This document shows positions 23,001 to 35,000 of a stretch of DNA of 64,000 nt, in pieces. A model generated the notes under the pieces. That model saw only the letters and a program-made list of their open reading frames with translations, was not told the DNA's origin and ran no database searches. This DNA is from Telopea speciosissima. Lineage: Eukaryota > Streptophyta > Magnoliopsida > Proteales > Proteaceae. Location of the stretch: contig NC_057919.1 in assembly GCF_018873765.1 (NCBI RefSeq), positions 62,448,484 through 62,512,483 on the forward strand, given 5' to 3'. Within the stretch, counting starts at the first letter, position 1. Every line of letters begins with the position of its first letter. Position numbers and translations under genes: made by a program.

Positions 23001-26000
23001 CTGTTTTTTCAATAGGATAATTATGGTTTTTGTATTTGTGGTTTAGTCTCTGGCATCTCATAGTACGATGGACATGTTATTTCCCTATTTTGTTCTTTCT
23101 TCACATTGGATATTCTTATAATCTGGACCGTAGTTTCTTTTTAAATGCGTAGAGGTATTTAACAAGCCTCTATTTAGTCATTTACTTGAATAATTTAATT
23201 ATGTGCCAGTTGTTAAGATATGTATCACAAGTAGGGGGTTTGTCCCTATCGTGATTACATAGGTTAGTTGCTATTTCTTTGCTATGTTTCCTACTCTAGA
23301 TTAGATTCTCTTGTTTCCATATTAGATTAGCTTCCTATTTTCGCTCCTTGGTTAACAAGGAGTTTGTTTCCTTTGCTAATGTAACTTTTTGTTGATTTTA
23401 TTATAAACAAGACTAAGGGAGAAGAGACTACACTCACGTTACTGAGAGCTAACATAGTTGGCTGCCCTTCTCTTTACCAGGCACTGGTTACAGATCCTTG
23501 GGATTGTTACATATGTATCACGAGTAGGGGGTTTGTCCCTATCGTGATTACATAGGCTAGTTGCTATTTCTTTGCTATGTTTCCTACTCTAGATTAGATT
23601 CTCTTGTTTTCATATTAGATTGGCTTCCTATTTTCTCTCCTTGGCTGACAAGGAGTTAGTTTCCTTTTCTAATGTAACTTTCTGTTGATTTTATTATAAA
23701 TGAGACAAAGGAAGAAGAGACTACACTCACGTTACTGAGCGCTAACATAGTCGGCTGCCCTTCTCTCTCTCCTCTCTTTTCCAGGCACTGGTTACAGATC
23801 CTTGGGATTGTTACATGGTATCAGAGCTGTAACCAGTAGCTGTTTTGAGAGTTGTTCTAAGTTCTCCTGCTACTGCTGAAACCTTAGTTCATAGAAGAAC
23901 TGGGGTTTTGAAGACTGAAGTATTGTATGAAGAATATCATACCTGCTACTGCTGATTGATTCCTCTATTGCTGAAGCTCTATTGTTGGTGCTCTATTTCT
24001 GCCAAACTACCTCTACTTTAACTGCTGATGATTTCTGGACTTTTTCTATTGCTGAGACACCCCTGCTGCAACTATTTGATTTCTGGGATTTATTTCTCTG
24101 CTGTGGTTTTATTTTATCTTTTCTACAACTATTTGATCGAAGACAAAGATAAGCAGTTCCACCATATTGCTGATTTTATTGCTGTTTTCGTACATGGAAC
24201 CATCTCGGCTGCTATTGTAGTTACCGCTGCCTGGCTTTTCCCTGGAATTTCATGGTATTGAATGCTGTATTCTCCGCTTCATCACTGCAATTTGCCGCTG
24301 CCTTTTCCCTGGTTTCTGCCTCAACAATTCCTTTCTCGACTGCCACTGTTTGCACCCTCTGGTTGCGTCCCGAGGAAGGAGATGATGGAGTCATCTTGTT
24401 ACCTTCTCTCCTTCTCAATTCCTTACTGCTGAGAATCGTGGTTGAAGATGATGGTATTCCCACGATTTTCTGCTTTATTTTATTTCCTGGTTTCCATGTA
24501 TGCCCGTCTTTATGTCTATTTCAATCATTATCCTCATGAATTCCAATGTTGCGTGACAGTATTTTATCCCTTTTAAGTCCTACTTCCCAGGTTTGCCCCT
24601 ACACTTTACTATTACCCAATCTTCTCAAGTTAATTACAAGTTACTCTTTTTTTTTTTTTTTATTATTCCAATTCGCCCCTTCTTCAGTATTACTTGGACG
24701 ATAACGTCTATGTCTTCATTACTTTATCTAGTTTCCATATTTAACCCTTTCTTCAGCATTAATCCACCCATGTCCATATTTTATCATACCTTCCAATCCG
24801 TTTTTGCTTATATTTGAATTCCTCTAAATTACATTCATGCCATTTCTCCTTTGTTTTTCTATATTTACACTTTTACAGTATTGCCATTCTTCTCCTTTAT
24901 TTATAAATAGCCCCTTGCAAAATTCTGGTTATTTACCAAACCACCATTAACCCCTTGCATTATGCCTATTGTGTACTTTGGTGGGTCCATACCGAACTCA
25001 ATTGGGTATTTTGTTTCGGTTTCTGCATTACTTGGGGATTGCATGCAGTAATTACAGAATTGCCATTGGACTTATATATTTACCATATTATTATTTGGTG
25101 GGCCCGATGATATCAAATTAAGGGTTCCAATTTTTGAAGATTGATATTTGCATGGAATTGGAAATTATTTATTGGGATCGTACTTGCGTGTAGATTATTT
25201 CTACCGTGAAAGGGGTGAATTGGAGATTATTGGGATCTTGTTGCAGCGCTACTCTTGATTATTGGATTGTTTTTGTGATGCTCATCCTTTGAGATGCTGC
25301 TTATTGGTGGTCATCATTTGTCCACTTGTAATGCTACCCATGAGGGGGAGATTGAAGATTATTATTCTCTAATCTGCTATTGAAGATTATGAATATGGTA
25401 TTCAACAACAATTCATATTTATTTGATCTACAGCAACCTGATGTTGTCTAGTCCGCAATAACTTGTACTGCCTATCTGGTTTGCCGTAACCTATACTGCC
25501 TAATCTGGTCCACAGTAACCTATACTGTTTATCTGGTCTACATCAACCTGATGCTGTCTGGTCCGCAGTACCTATACTACCTATTTATCATTGGAGTTTT
25601 TATCTGAGACCTCTGTTTAAGGCTCTAAATCGGCCTTTGTTTGAGCAGAATACTATTTACTATCTGTGATCCTTGAGAAGCGCTTTTGATGTAGCCGTTG
25701 GAAACTGCGCTTTTATCTTTCTTTGGGAAGATTACTACCTACTACCTGCCGCTTATGATGTAGCTGTTGGATGCTGCACTTTTATCTCTCTTTGAGAAGA
25801 TGACTACCTATCTACTATTGGCCTTCTTGAGAAGTGTCTTTGATCTTATTGTTGCTGCTACAATTTGTGGATTGCGGTTCGTGTTCACTGGCGCCTATTT
25901 TACTCACTGTTGATTGGATTTGTTCGCCATGAAGATTATTATCTATTGAAGTTGTTGATGATTGGTTTGCTTGAGTTGGTACTACTCCTTGATTGATTGA

Positions 26001-29000
26001 AGTTCTCACTGTGTTCATTGGCGTCTACAACTACTATTCAAAACTGGTGTTGCTTTTAATATCTGTTCGTATTGTTCCAAGCTGGAGCCCTTGATATGTA
26101 TACTCCAGCTTGAGGGGGGAGTGTTAAGATATGTATCACGAGTAGGGGGATTGTCCCTATCATGATTACATAGGCTAGTTGCTATTTCTTTGCTATGTTT
26201 CCTACTCTAGATTAAATTATTTTTTTTCCTCATTAGATTAGCTTCCTATTTTCTCTCCTTGGCTGACAAGGAGTTAATTTCCTTTTCTAATGTAACTTTC
26301 TGTTGATTTTATTATAAATAAGACAAAGGTAGAAGAGACTACACTCTCACATTACTGAGAGCTAACATAGTCGGCTGCCCTTCTCTTCTTCTCCCTCAAT
26401 TTCTCTCTCTCTATACCAGGCATTGGTTACAGATCCTTGGGATTGTTACACCAGTCATAGTGGATAAACCTTTATGGATTATTAATTATTATGACTCATA
26501 TGAAACCTTTTTAGTTTTCTTCCATATGCTTGTTCCAACTTTAGTTTTGATTAGTCTATTTTGGATGAAATGACATGTTGGTAGTTCTACTTTTTATGGG
26601 CTTGTATACTTGCTAGATGCCGAGTTGGTGAGGAAATGCATGTTTCCAACATCAAAGTGACATTTCTAGCACTAAGGCCCTGTTTGTTTGGTGGACAAAA
26701 AGGGATGGGAAAAGAGAAATTCTGGGCCCCACATGTAATGGGGTTAAAGAATAGGAAAGAGAAGGAAAGGAAAGTAAACAATGGAATTTCATTATTTTTT
26801 ATTCCAATGTGTAATAAAGTTCTGACCCCCACGGCCCCACCTGTAATAAAATCATTCCCCTCTCTTCCCCACAAAATCCTATCCAAAGTGGTGGGACTTT
26901 GGAGAAGGGAGGGGTGGTATAAATGGCTTGCCATGTAGTAGACAGGTTTCTTTAATTCATGGATGGTTGTCTGTTTAGTTTCCCACCCCAGACAACCAAA
27001 CACCTACCTTTTTTGGAATTTAATGGGAAACCCTTAATGTAGAGATTTTAAATAATCAAACAGCCCCAAAGAACAGGATCTTATCTCAGAGAATGCTTCA
27101 GATCCAAGGGATAATGGCTGATATATTTCAGTTTCTGGAAAGGGAATAAAACTGAGATGGAATATGTAGGATAGGATGATTAACATATATTGGAAATCTG
27201 ATCCTAATCAGTTAGGCAGATCAACAATATTTGGAGAATCGAGTAACAGTAGGGCAGGCAGGGTATTGGTAGAACTGAAACCAAATTAGAAATTCAGATT
27301 TTAGGAGTTGATTATGTATTGAAAATCGGTTTGCAACATAATAGAAGTCAGAACCACAGGGGTCAATACAATATTATCAACAATAGAACTCCCTACCGAT
27401 TTCAAATAAGTCACAGTACAATGTAAAAACTCAATCTGGGCAGAATAGGAGAGATATCACATAGCAGGGAATCAGCAGATCGAGTGCCTCTGTTGAAAGG
27501 GGAATACTTGACCAGAAGATGGGGTTGGTTTGATGGCTGGATTGGGCTGGGGGTGATTGACTTGGGGAACAAGTCTAACACAAAACTCAAGAACATAATG
27601 TGCAACTAAGGAATTCTGTGACTGAACTTACTCGATAATGGGTTGAATGATGGTAGAGAACCTTAAGCAACAATAGAGCAGTAATAATATAAGAACACGA
27701 ACAAAGATGATCCACCCGGGCTCTCACTGCAGGGTGTCAACAGGATCGAACACTAGTCCCTTCCTCAGATCAAACACCAAGGAAACTTTATTAGAGAAGC
27801 AAGCATGCAACAACAACAGTGGTTATTCATCAAAATCTAGGGCTATGTCTATGCCAATGATTTGTTTTTATGGATATGAAATAGAAAGAGAGTCTAGTAA
27901 CCAAATTAGAAGGTTCCAAAATTGGAAGCTCTCAATCGGCACTTGTCTTGGAGTAGAAGGTTCCAAAATTGGAAGATCTCAATCGGCCCTTAGCTTGGAG
28001 TACAAGATACTACCAGATCTGTTCTGGTGTGAAGTTAACTAACTAAACAATTACTAAAAGTAAAAAGGAAAAGGAATAACTTAAATTGACTCAAACTAGA
28101 CCACGACTTAAACTGGACCAATGGTTCAACCAGCTTGAACCAGACAACCTAAGAATAAACTTATTGTAAGAATTTAAGCCCTAATAAGTAATTCTGTATG
28201 CAGCCTTAATACCCCTAGTTTAGGCCCATTAAAGTGGCCTATTACATTAAAAACCCCATGGACCAAAGGCCCAACATGTACACAACCCAACCCTAGACTT
28301 ATTCCTAATAAAACAAGCCCTTTTCAGTGATGAATCTGCATCAACCATACAATTATCCCACCCCTTTATTCCCACCCCACTATTTTCCGTCAAACAAACA
28401 GGGCCTAATAGGAAACATATGGACTATTTTCCAAGTTTCCAAAAGGTATCCTGGACAGTAGTCCATTTTCTACTTGTTTAAGTAGTTTACACTTGATCTG
28501 CTAGTTTAGCTATATTACTATCAGCTCATGTGCCTTCAAGATTTTCACTTGGGCCTTTGACTTGAAAGTTGCGGATTGAATTTTAGGCCATTGCTTCTTG
28601 ACTATCTAACCTAGAAATAGATTTCAGATCTGCCCAACAGGTAAGATTGCAGGACACAAAACCGGACATGCTTGGTTGAAACCTAGTGATTCTCGATCAG
28701 AGAGTCAAATCTCTCTGAAATTCTGGTCAAGTGTAGGAGACAAGTAATAGAAAGAATCCCCAAAATTTTGAATAAATCCAATGGCTAGATCAAGAGATAT
28801 GACAGTGTCTTTGAAATATAAAGTTCCCAAAACAGAATTAAAAACTGATCAGGAAATAGCAACTGAAAACAATTAGAAGGTACACTAATAAAAGTCAGAT
28901 TCAGAAACTAGGACTTAACAGGTTCAGGATGTAGAGATTCTTAGGAATTAGTAACCGAAGCTGGGTTTTGTTTGTCAACTGCAGGTGCTAGGCTTCTGCT

Positions 29001-32000
29001 CAGCAGAATTAGGAAAGAGCATATGCAGGCCACTCCAAACCCCAAGGCTGATGTCTAAGAAGTCTGAAACCAGAGGTGAGATCAGAATTGATTCACAACA
29101 ATAAAACCAAACTCATGGTCAGAACAATAGTAGGAATACTCAACGAGATTAATTATCAGATTTAAGGAATGATAACGAGAACTGAAACAGAATTGTATTC
29201 TTACAAGCCGTGGGTTTGAATCAGAAACTGGCTTTGAAGTTGAAGAAGAAAAAGAAGTGTAGAATATAGAAGGTTATGCTAGACCTCTTACCTAACTACG
29301 GAGAAGGAATCTCACCCATAGTTAACAAAAACGGAATGGAAAAAAAAAGAAAAGGGAAAAGGACAGTACTGGTCTTAAACAGTGCAAAACTCTGAACGAT
29401 ACGGTAAACGGTAAAAAATGGAAACGGACCCATAGGACAGTACGGGTTCTAAACGTATAGATTTAAAAGAAAATAATTGGCAGTATACTTATAAATTGAG
29501 GAATTATTACCTGAATGCCTGCATCTAATGTTCAAAATGACGATAACATTCAACATTAATGCATATATTTTCCACAACTCATTTTAAATTCCAAGACATA
29601 TCATTCAACATCAATTCCAAATTCATACACCATAACAAAAAAACATGTCCAAAGTCTTGTTGAGTAATGTGGCTTGGCTATGGTGTTGTTCATTGTTGTC
29701 AACACAGCCAATACAAGCCTAGAGAATGTTCAGTTGGAGTTGGGAGTCATCGCTTTAGAAATCCTTTTCAGCAGATGCAACAGTTTGTTGTTCAATTTTA
29801 GGGTCCGTCCATTTTTTTTTGTGGGTGAATAAAAAATTCATTACCAAAGGAAAAAAGGGGGGGGGGGGGAGAGGATACAAACAAGCACGAACCAATTACA
29901 AAGCTCTACCAAAAAAGGCAAGAACTTGCAAAAAAGAGGGCAAAAACCCCAACAAAAAGCATCACGCTAAGGAAAGGGCAAACTCTTGGACTGTAAGGGA
30001 CACCCAAACCAGCCTCGACGAACTCACTCTATCCCGGGTCCAAAATCTCGCGGCAAAAAGCATGATCTCTGATATCCAAGCTTAGGGGCAAATCTTCTCC
30101 GGAGTCTGGACGGGGAAGGGAGTAGGCTATGTAGGGGCGATTCTTAGGGAAAGAAGGGGAGCTGGGGTTGCGAAGACGAAAGACTCTAAGGGGAGGGGGG
30201 CACAAATGGGGGCAATAGGCTGGGGCACAAAGGGGGGTGATCCAAACTTGGGAGTAAAGGCCCAAACTAGGGTGGGCGAGGAGAGGAGAATTAAAACAAT
30301 GGGTTGAAAGGGAAGAATTTCTAGGCCTATTAAGCCCAGCGGGAATAGCTGAAGAGGAGGGGGAGATGGGCTTGGGCATAGAGGGAAAGGGGATAAGAGT
30401 AGGGACCACAGAGGGGCCCACAAAGGGAGTATCGCAAGGGGAAGAAGGGAGAGAGGTACGAGAGGTCAAAAAGGATTTCTTTTGCCCTTTGAGGAAATTT
30501 GAAATCCCCAGGTTCAAAAGGATAGGATTGGGAGAGGACAAGACGGTGATGGTAGGGGCCAACTCGAGCACCATAGAAGGAAGAGCAAGGATGGCAGGAG
30601 CGTCAGAGGGATCAGACGAAGAGTCCAAGGGGAGGAAACAATTGTGACCAGCGGACCTTAGGCCATTAGAGACCAACAGACAGGAGGGAGTAACAGGGGG
30701 AGATTGGAGGGGGAAGAGGAGGCGGAGACATAGCGGCAAGCATGATTACGAGACTGCCGCCAACGACGATCTCGAGAGGGGGAAAAAGAGGGGGCACCGT
30801 CTCCACCAGGGGAGGAAACGATGGGAGAGAGGGAAGAAAGGGACTTTTGAGAGCCCAAGCTAGGGTTACCAGGGGAGGCGATAAGGTCAATGGCATGGGT
30901 GAGAGAATATGGAGGAGCGATAGGGTTGACGGGTTCGAGAGAGGGTTGGGGGTTGGTTTCAGAAGCAAGGGAAATGGAAGGAGGACAAGGCAGGGACTAA
31001 CATTTGCCAAGGAAGTGACTAAAAACTTTGCAAGAAGCAGGATGGGGAGGAGACCAATCGAAGTTCATGGATTGTTGGAAGGAAAATCCTTCGTTATCAG
31101 TGACGGTTATAGAGGTCGGTAGAGGGACATTGGCAGTAACTTCGACACAGATTCTGGCGATGGCGAGCCTATCTTGCTTCTTTGTTCTTCCATCTGAGAA
31201 GAGAGGCTTCCCTAGGACAGAGCCCACCATGCTGAGACCATCCTCACACCAGAAGTGAAGTGGAAGCCTTGACAGAGAAACCCAGAGAGGGATAGAGCTG
31301 AGATCGAGTTTGTTGAGTTGCAGGTATCGATCCCATTGCCTGAGGAAAATTGGTTTCCTGCCAACATTCCAAGGACCACCTTCAAGAACACGAGATTTGT
31401 CTAGCTCCTCAGAAAATTTGAAGATAAAGAGGCCGTTCTCAAGCAAGTCTCAACTGAACCCAGAAGTTTCCATTGCTTGGAAAGGGAGGTTCTGACAATG
31501 GGGAAGGGGGGACGACTATCAATAAAATGCCCAACAAGGCATATTTCCCATTTGCGAGCTTCATTGACCAGGAGGATAGAATCGTACTGGGCAACCATGG
31601 TGGAACCGATAAAGGTGGGGGGGGGGGAACAAAATGTAAACAATGGCCATCTCCAGTAGGAGACTTGGAGTTGCCGAAAAGGGAGGACCAAGACAGGCCA
31701 GAGATTAGGGGACCAGCAAAGGGATGGCGGGAGGTAGGAGAAGATGGGAGAGAGGGAGGGAGAGGGTCCTCGGGTGGTGGCGGTGCCACCCCAGGAAGGA
31801 CGGACATGGGAGACTTCAGAGCATCGTCAAGCAAGCTGTTGATTGGACTATTTCCCGGGGTCCGTCCATTGAACCTGAGTTGAAGGTGATATCATGAGAC
31901 ATGTAGCCATTCGAGTCAGCTTTTATGTCAGTGAAATATCAGGTCGATCGGAGTTCAGGAGAGAGAGATATGGTCAGTTAAGTAAAGCCATTGTGTTCAA

Positions 32001-35000
32001 CAAGTCTAAGATCTTAAAAACGACAAAAAAAAGGGAGCATGTTTAAAACACTTTAAAACGGTAGAAAACGGAACGCTGTTTTAAATGTGTTTTAAACGCA
32101 TTTTTGCTAAGAGACATCCCACCAACTCCAACCTTAGCATCCCACCAAGATTTCCGTACTGCATCCCACAATAGGGCAGTTCTGAATCCCACAGAACCAT
32201 GCTCTGTCTCTCACAGAACTCAACAAGCTCAAGCCTAAATTGTTTTCCAAATCGTGGGGGGTGGTGTTACGACCCCTTCTTTATTTATAGGCTAGCAATA
32301 GTACCAAGAAAAATAGCAACCCTTTATGCACAGGTAAAAAGATTTCTAGTGAAAACAAAGTCGAAAGTTTTCTAAACTGGTCACAAGGAATAGAAACTAA
32401 GACCTAAGGACTAGGATTGAGACTTAGACAATTGTCTAGCCTTATAGAACACTAAAAGAAAAAGAAAATACATAATAAAAATAACCCACGACTTGCTAAT
32501 AACAAAATACAGAAAAATATTCAACTGTTCCTGCGTACATTATGACCCTCCCCAGACCCCGCATTGGTGGACCTCAGTGCAATGGTAAGGTTGCTCCATT
32601 GGTTACAGGTTTGAGTCGAGAAACAACCTCTCCGCAAAGTGGGGGTAAGGCTGCATACATTATGATCTTCCCCAAACCCCACAGTGGCAGGAGTCTCGTG
32701 CTCTGGGTATGCCCTTTTTTATTAGACTGTTCCTGCACAAGATTTGAAATTTGGTTCAACCAAACCATGAACCAACCATAGACCAGACCTAGGATCTGGT
32801 TCAACTAAAACCACAAGACCAATTCACTATTTCCTACAACCGTAGGTCCTTCTCCTCTTCCCTTGTGATGAGATCTGCATCATCTCTCCCCAGTTTGGAG
32901 AGTCAAGGAATGAGCTTAGTATGGTGCACATCCAACTTTAACCTGTAGCAAAACTTTGGCAGGTCTAGAAAGTAGGGAATTTATCTTCCAGGCATGGAGC
33001 TTACACTTTGAAGTATTCGGGTGGAATGACGAACTCGACGTGTTTAATGTCACAATCATCATCAAGAGTAAAGGATGTACCCTAGTAGTCTTCTGCATTA
33101 TTATCGTCGACTTCTGCACCCTTTGTTTCAACTTCCATTGTAGTACCAATGCCTTAGACTTCTCACCACTACCATTCTCAGTAACCTCCATCAGTTAAAC
33201 CAAACTGTTGTAATTTGGGGTACAAGGGTATTTTTGTCCCTTACGGGTATTCTTGTACTTGTGCCTATTCTAGAACATTCTCTAGTCTATTATAAATAAA
33301 GTGGGTTGTGGACATAAGGTCACAAGCCATTATCCTCTAATTCTTTATGGTATCAGAGCGAAGATCATCATGGGGATCTGAACCCTAATGCAAAAACCCT
33401 AGCAGCCTTCTCTCTCTCAACGTTGCCACTACCCAGCACCAGCGCCCCCTCCCTCCCTCGGTATCAGCGCTGCTGCCCCCTCCATAGTTGTCAAGGCATC
33501 GCCTAGGTGCCTTGGTCGCCTAGGCGGACGCCTTGGACGCCTAGTTGGTGCCACCTTGATTTTGGACCCTCTCCAATGCCTTGAGTCGCCTAGACGCAGT
33601 GACAACTATGCCCCCCTCTCGGTTCTGCCTCTCTCTTTCTCCTATCGGTCTCTTTTTTTCTCTCGGTTGCACCAAATACCGCCTCTGCCAGCTTCTAGTG
33701 ACTCCCCGTCGTGGTGCTCCTTTGTCTCACCCCTTGGTGGTGATTCCTTCCACCGAGGGTTCCTTTTTTTGGTGAATCTATAGTGTTTGAGAGATCTCCT
33801 ATTTTTCCCTTTTTGAGATCTATGTTTTAATGTAGTCCTAGGTTTTAATAGTGAAACTAGGAACCAAACATAATGTAGTCCTAAGTTTGAATAGTCAAAC
33901 TAGGAACCAAACCAGGATCTTTTATCAAAAGGTGAATCACTTTAGGGTAAATCCAGGAGAACAATGGAGTGAGAAATCGTATGAGGAAACCCAGAAAACA
34001 ATGGGAAATAAATCATATGAGAAATCCAAGAGAACAATGAGAAATAAAACATATGGGGAAACCAAGAGAACAATGGGAACCCAATTATATTAGGTTAGGG
34101 ATGGGTTATGAGTCATAGATTTTGTTAGCAGAAGAATTACCGCCAACCTCAACCATAGAGTCAAATTCAAGTAGAACAATAATGGAGAGCCTCAAAAGAG
34201 AACCAAAACAAACCACTTGGGTTTCCCACCGCAAGGTATCAATTGGATCAAACACCAATCCCTCCAGCTTTGATCAAACACAAGACAAATCTTCAATGGA
34301 AGAGAGCAGCTAAAAACATTTTTATTATCAAAATTCGTGTTCAATACTTGCCCCCCTTTCAACCTTATGTAAAAGACTAAAAAATAGACTCCTACACTGA
34401 AAGGAAAGGCCTAACCTAATCCTTAACCTATTAGGTAACTTAAACTGGCTAAGAAACTGAAATATACTTAAAATAGAGTCCTAATCCAGCCCCACTAAAC
34501 ACTTAAAAGAAAACTACTAAAATCACTTAAATTGAACCATTGGTTGAACCGGTTCAATTTATGAACAAAAACACCAAAATAAAACTAAGTATGGAACTAA
34601 AACAACTAATCCCGTATTCAATCTTATTACCCATACTTTAAGTCCATAAAAGTGACCTATTACATAGAAAACCCATGGGATCAAAGGCCCAAAATGTATA
34701 GAACCCAACCCTAGACTTATTCCTAATAAAACAAGACTATTTCGGTGATGAATCTGCATCATGTTTCTCTTCCCAGAAATTGTTTGATTTGCCTGATTTG
34801 GCTATGCCCTTTTCAGAGGCCTTTAGTTTGAAGATTTTTTGATTTCTGATTAGCAACTATGTCAGGCGTGACCACCGATGTGGCTTCTCCGGACCATAGT
34901 TGTCCAGACGGCTGCCGGCCTACCGCCTTATTGTAGGGCACCCCCTTGTACTACTTTAATTGGTATAGCACTTATTTATGCCAAATATCATTTAAGTGAA

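Larger units (their letters stand above)
29317..32115. mobile_element. hAT-like foldback element, AAACGG-word body, split by a LINE
   Basis: It lies in the left LTR, with flanks ATCTCACC (29309-29316) and ATCCCACC (32116-32123), 7 of 8. The sister LTR reads GAATCCCACCAAATCC uninterrupted near 40086, an empty site. It begins CATAGTTAACAAAAACGG; the inverted right end is GTCTCTTAGCAAAAATGCG. The outer parts reiterate AAACGG/TTTAAAACG words (ACGGTAAACGGTAAAAAATGG, AAAACGGTAGAAAACGGAACG). Without the LINE it is about 740 bp. Confidence 0.65.

Noticed and set aside
24028-24539. Overlapping hydrophobic frames inside the LTR element
   Set aside because: They are T-rich low-complexity translations without gag or pol motifs, on a non-coding interior.
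30366-31122. Gly/Arg-rich plus-strand frames
   Set aside because: They are the reverse strand of the Pro/Ser-rich LINE ORF1.
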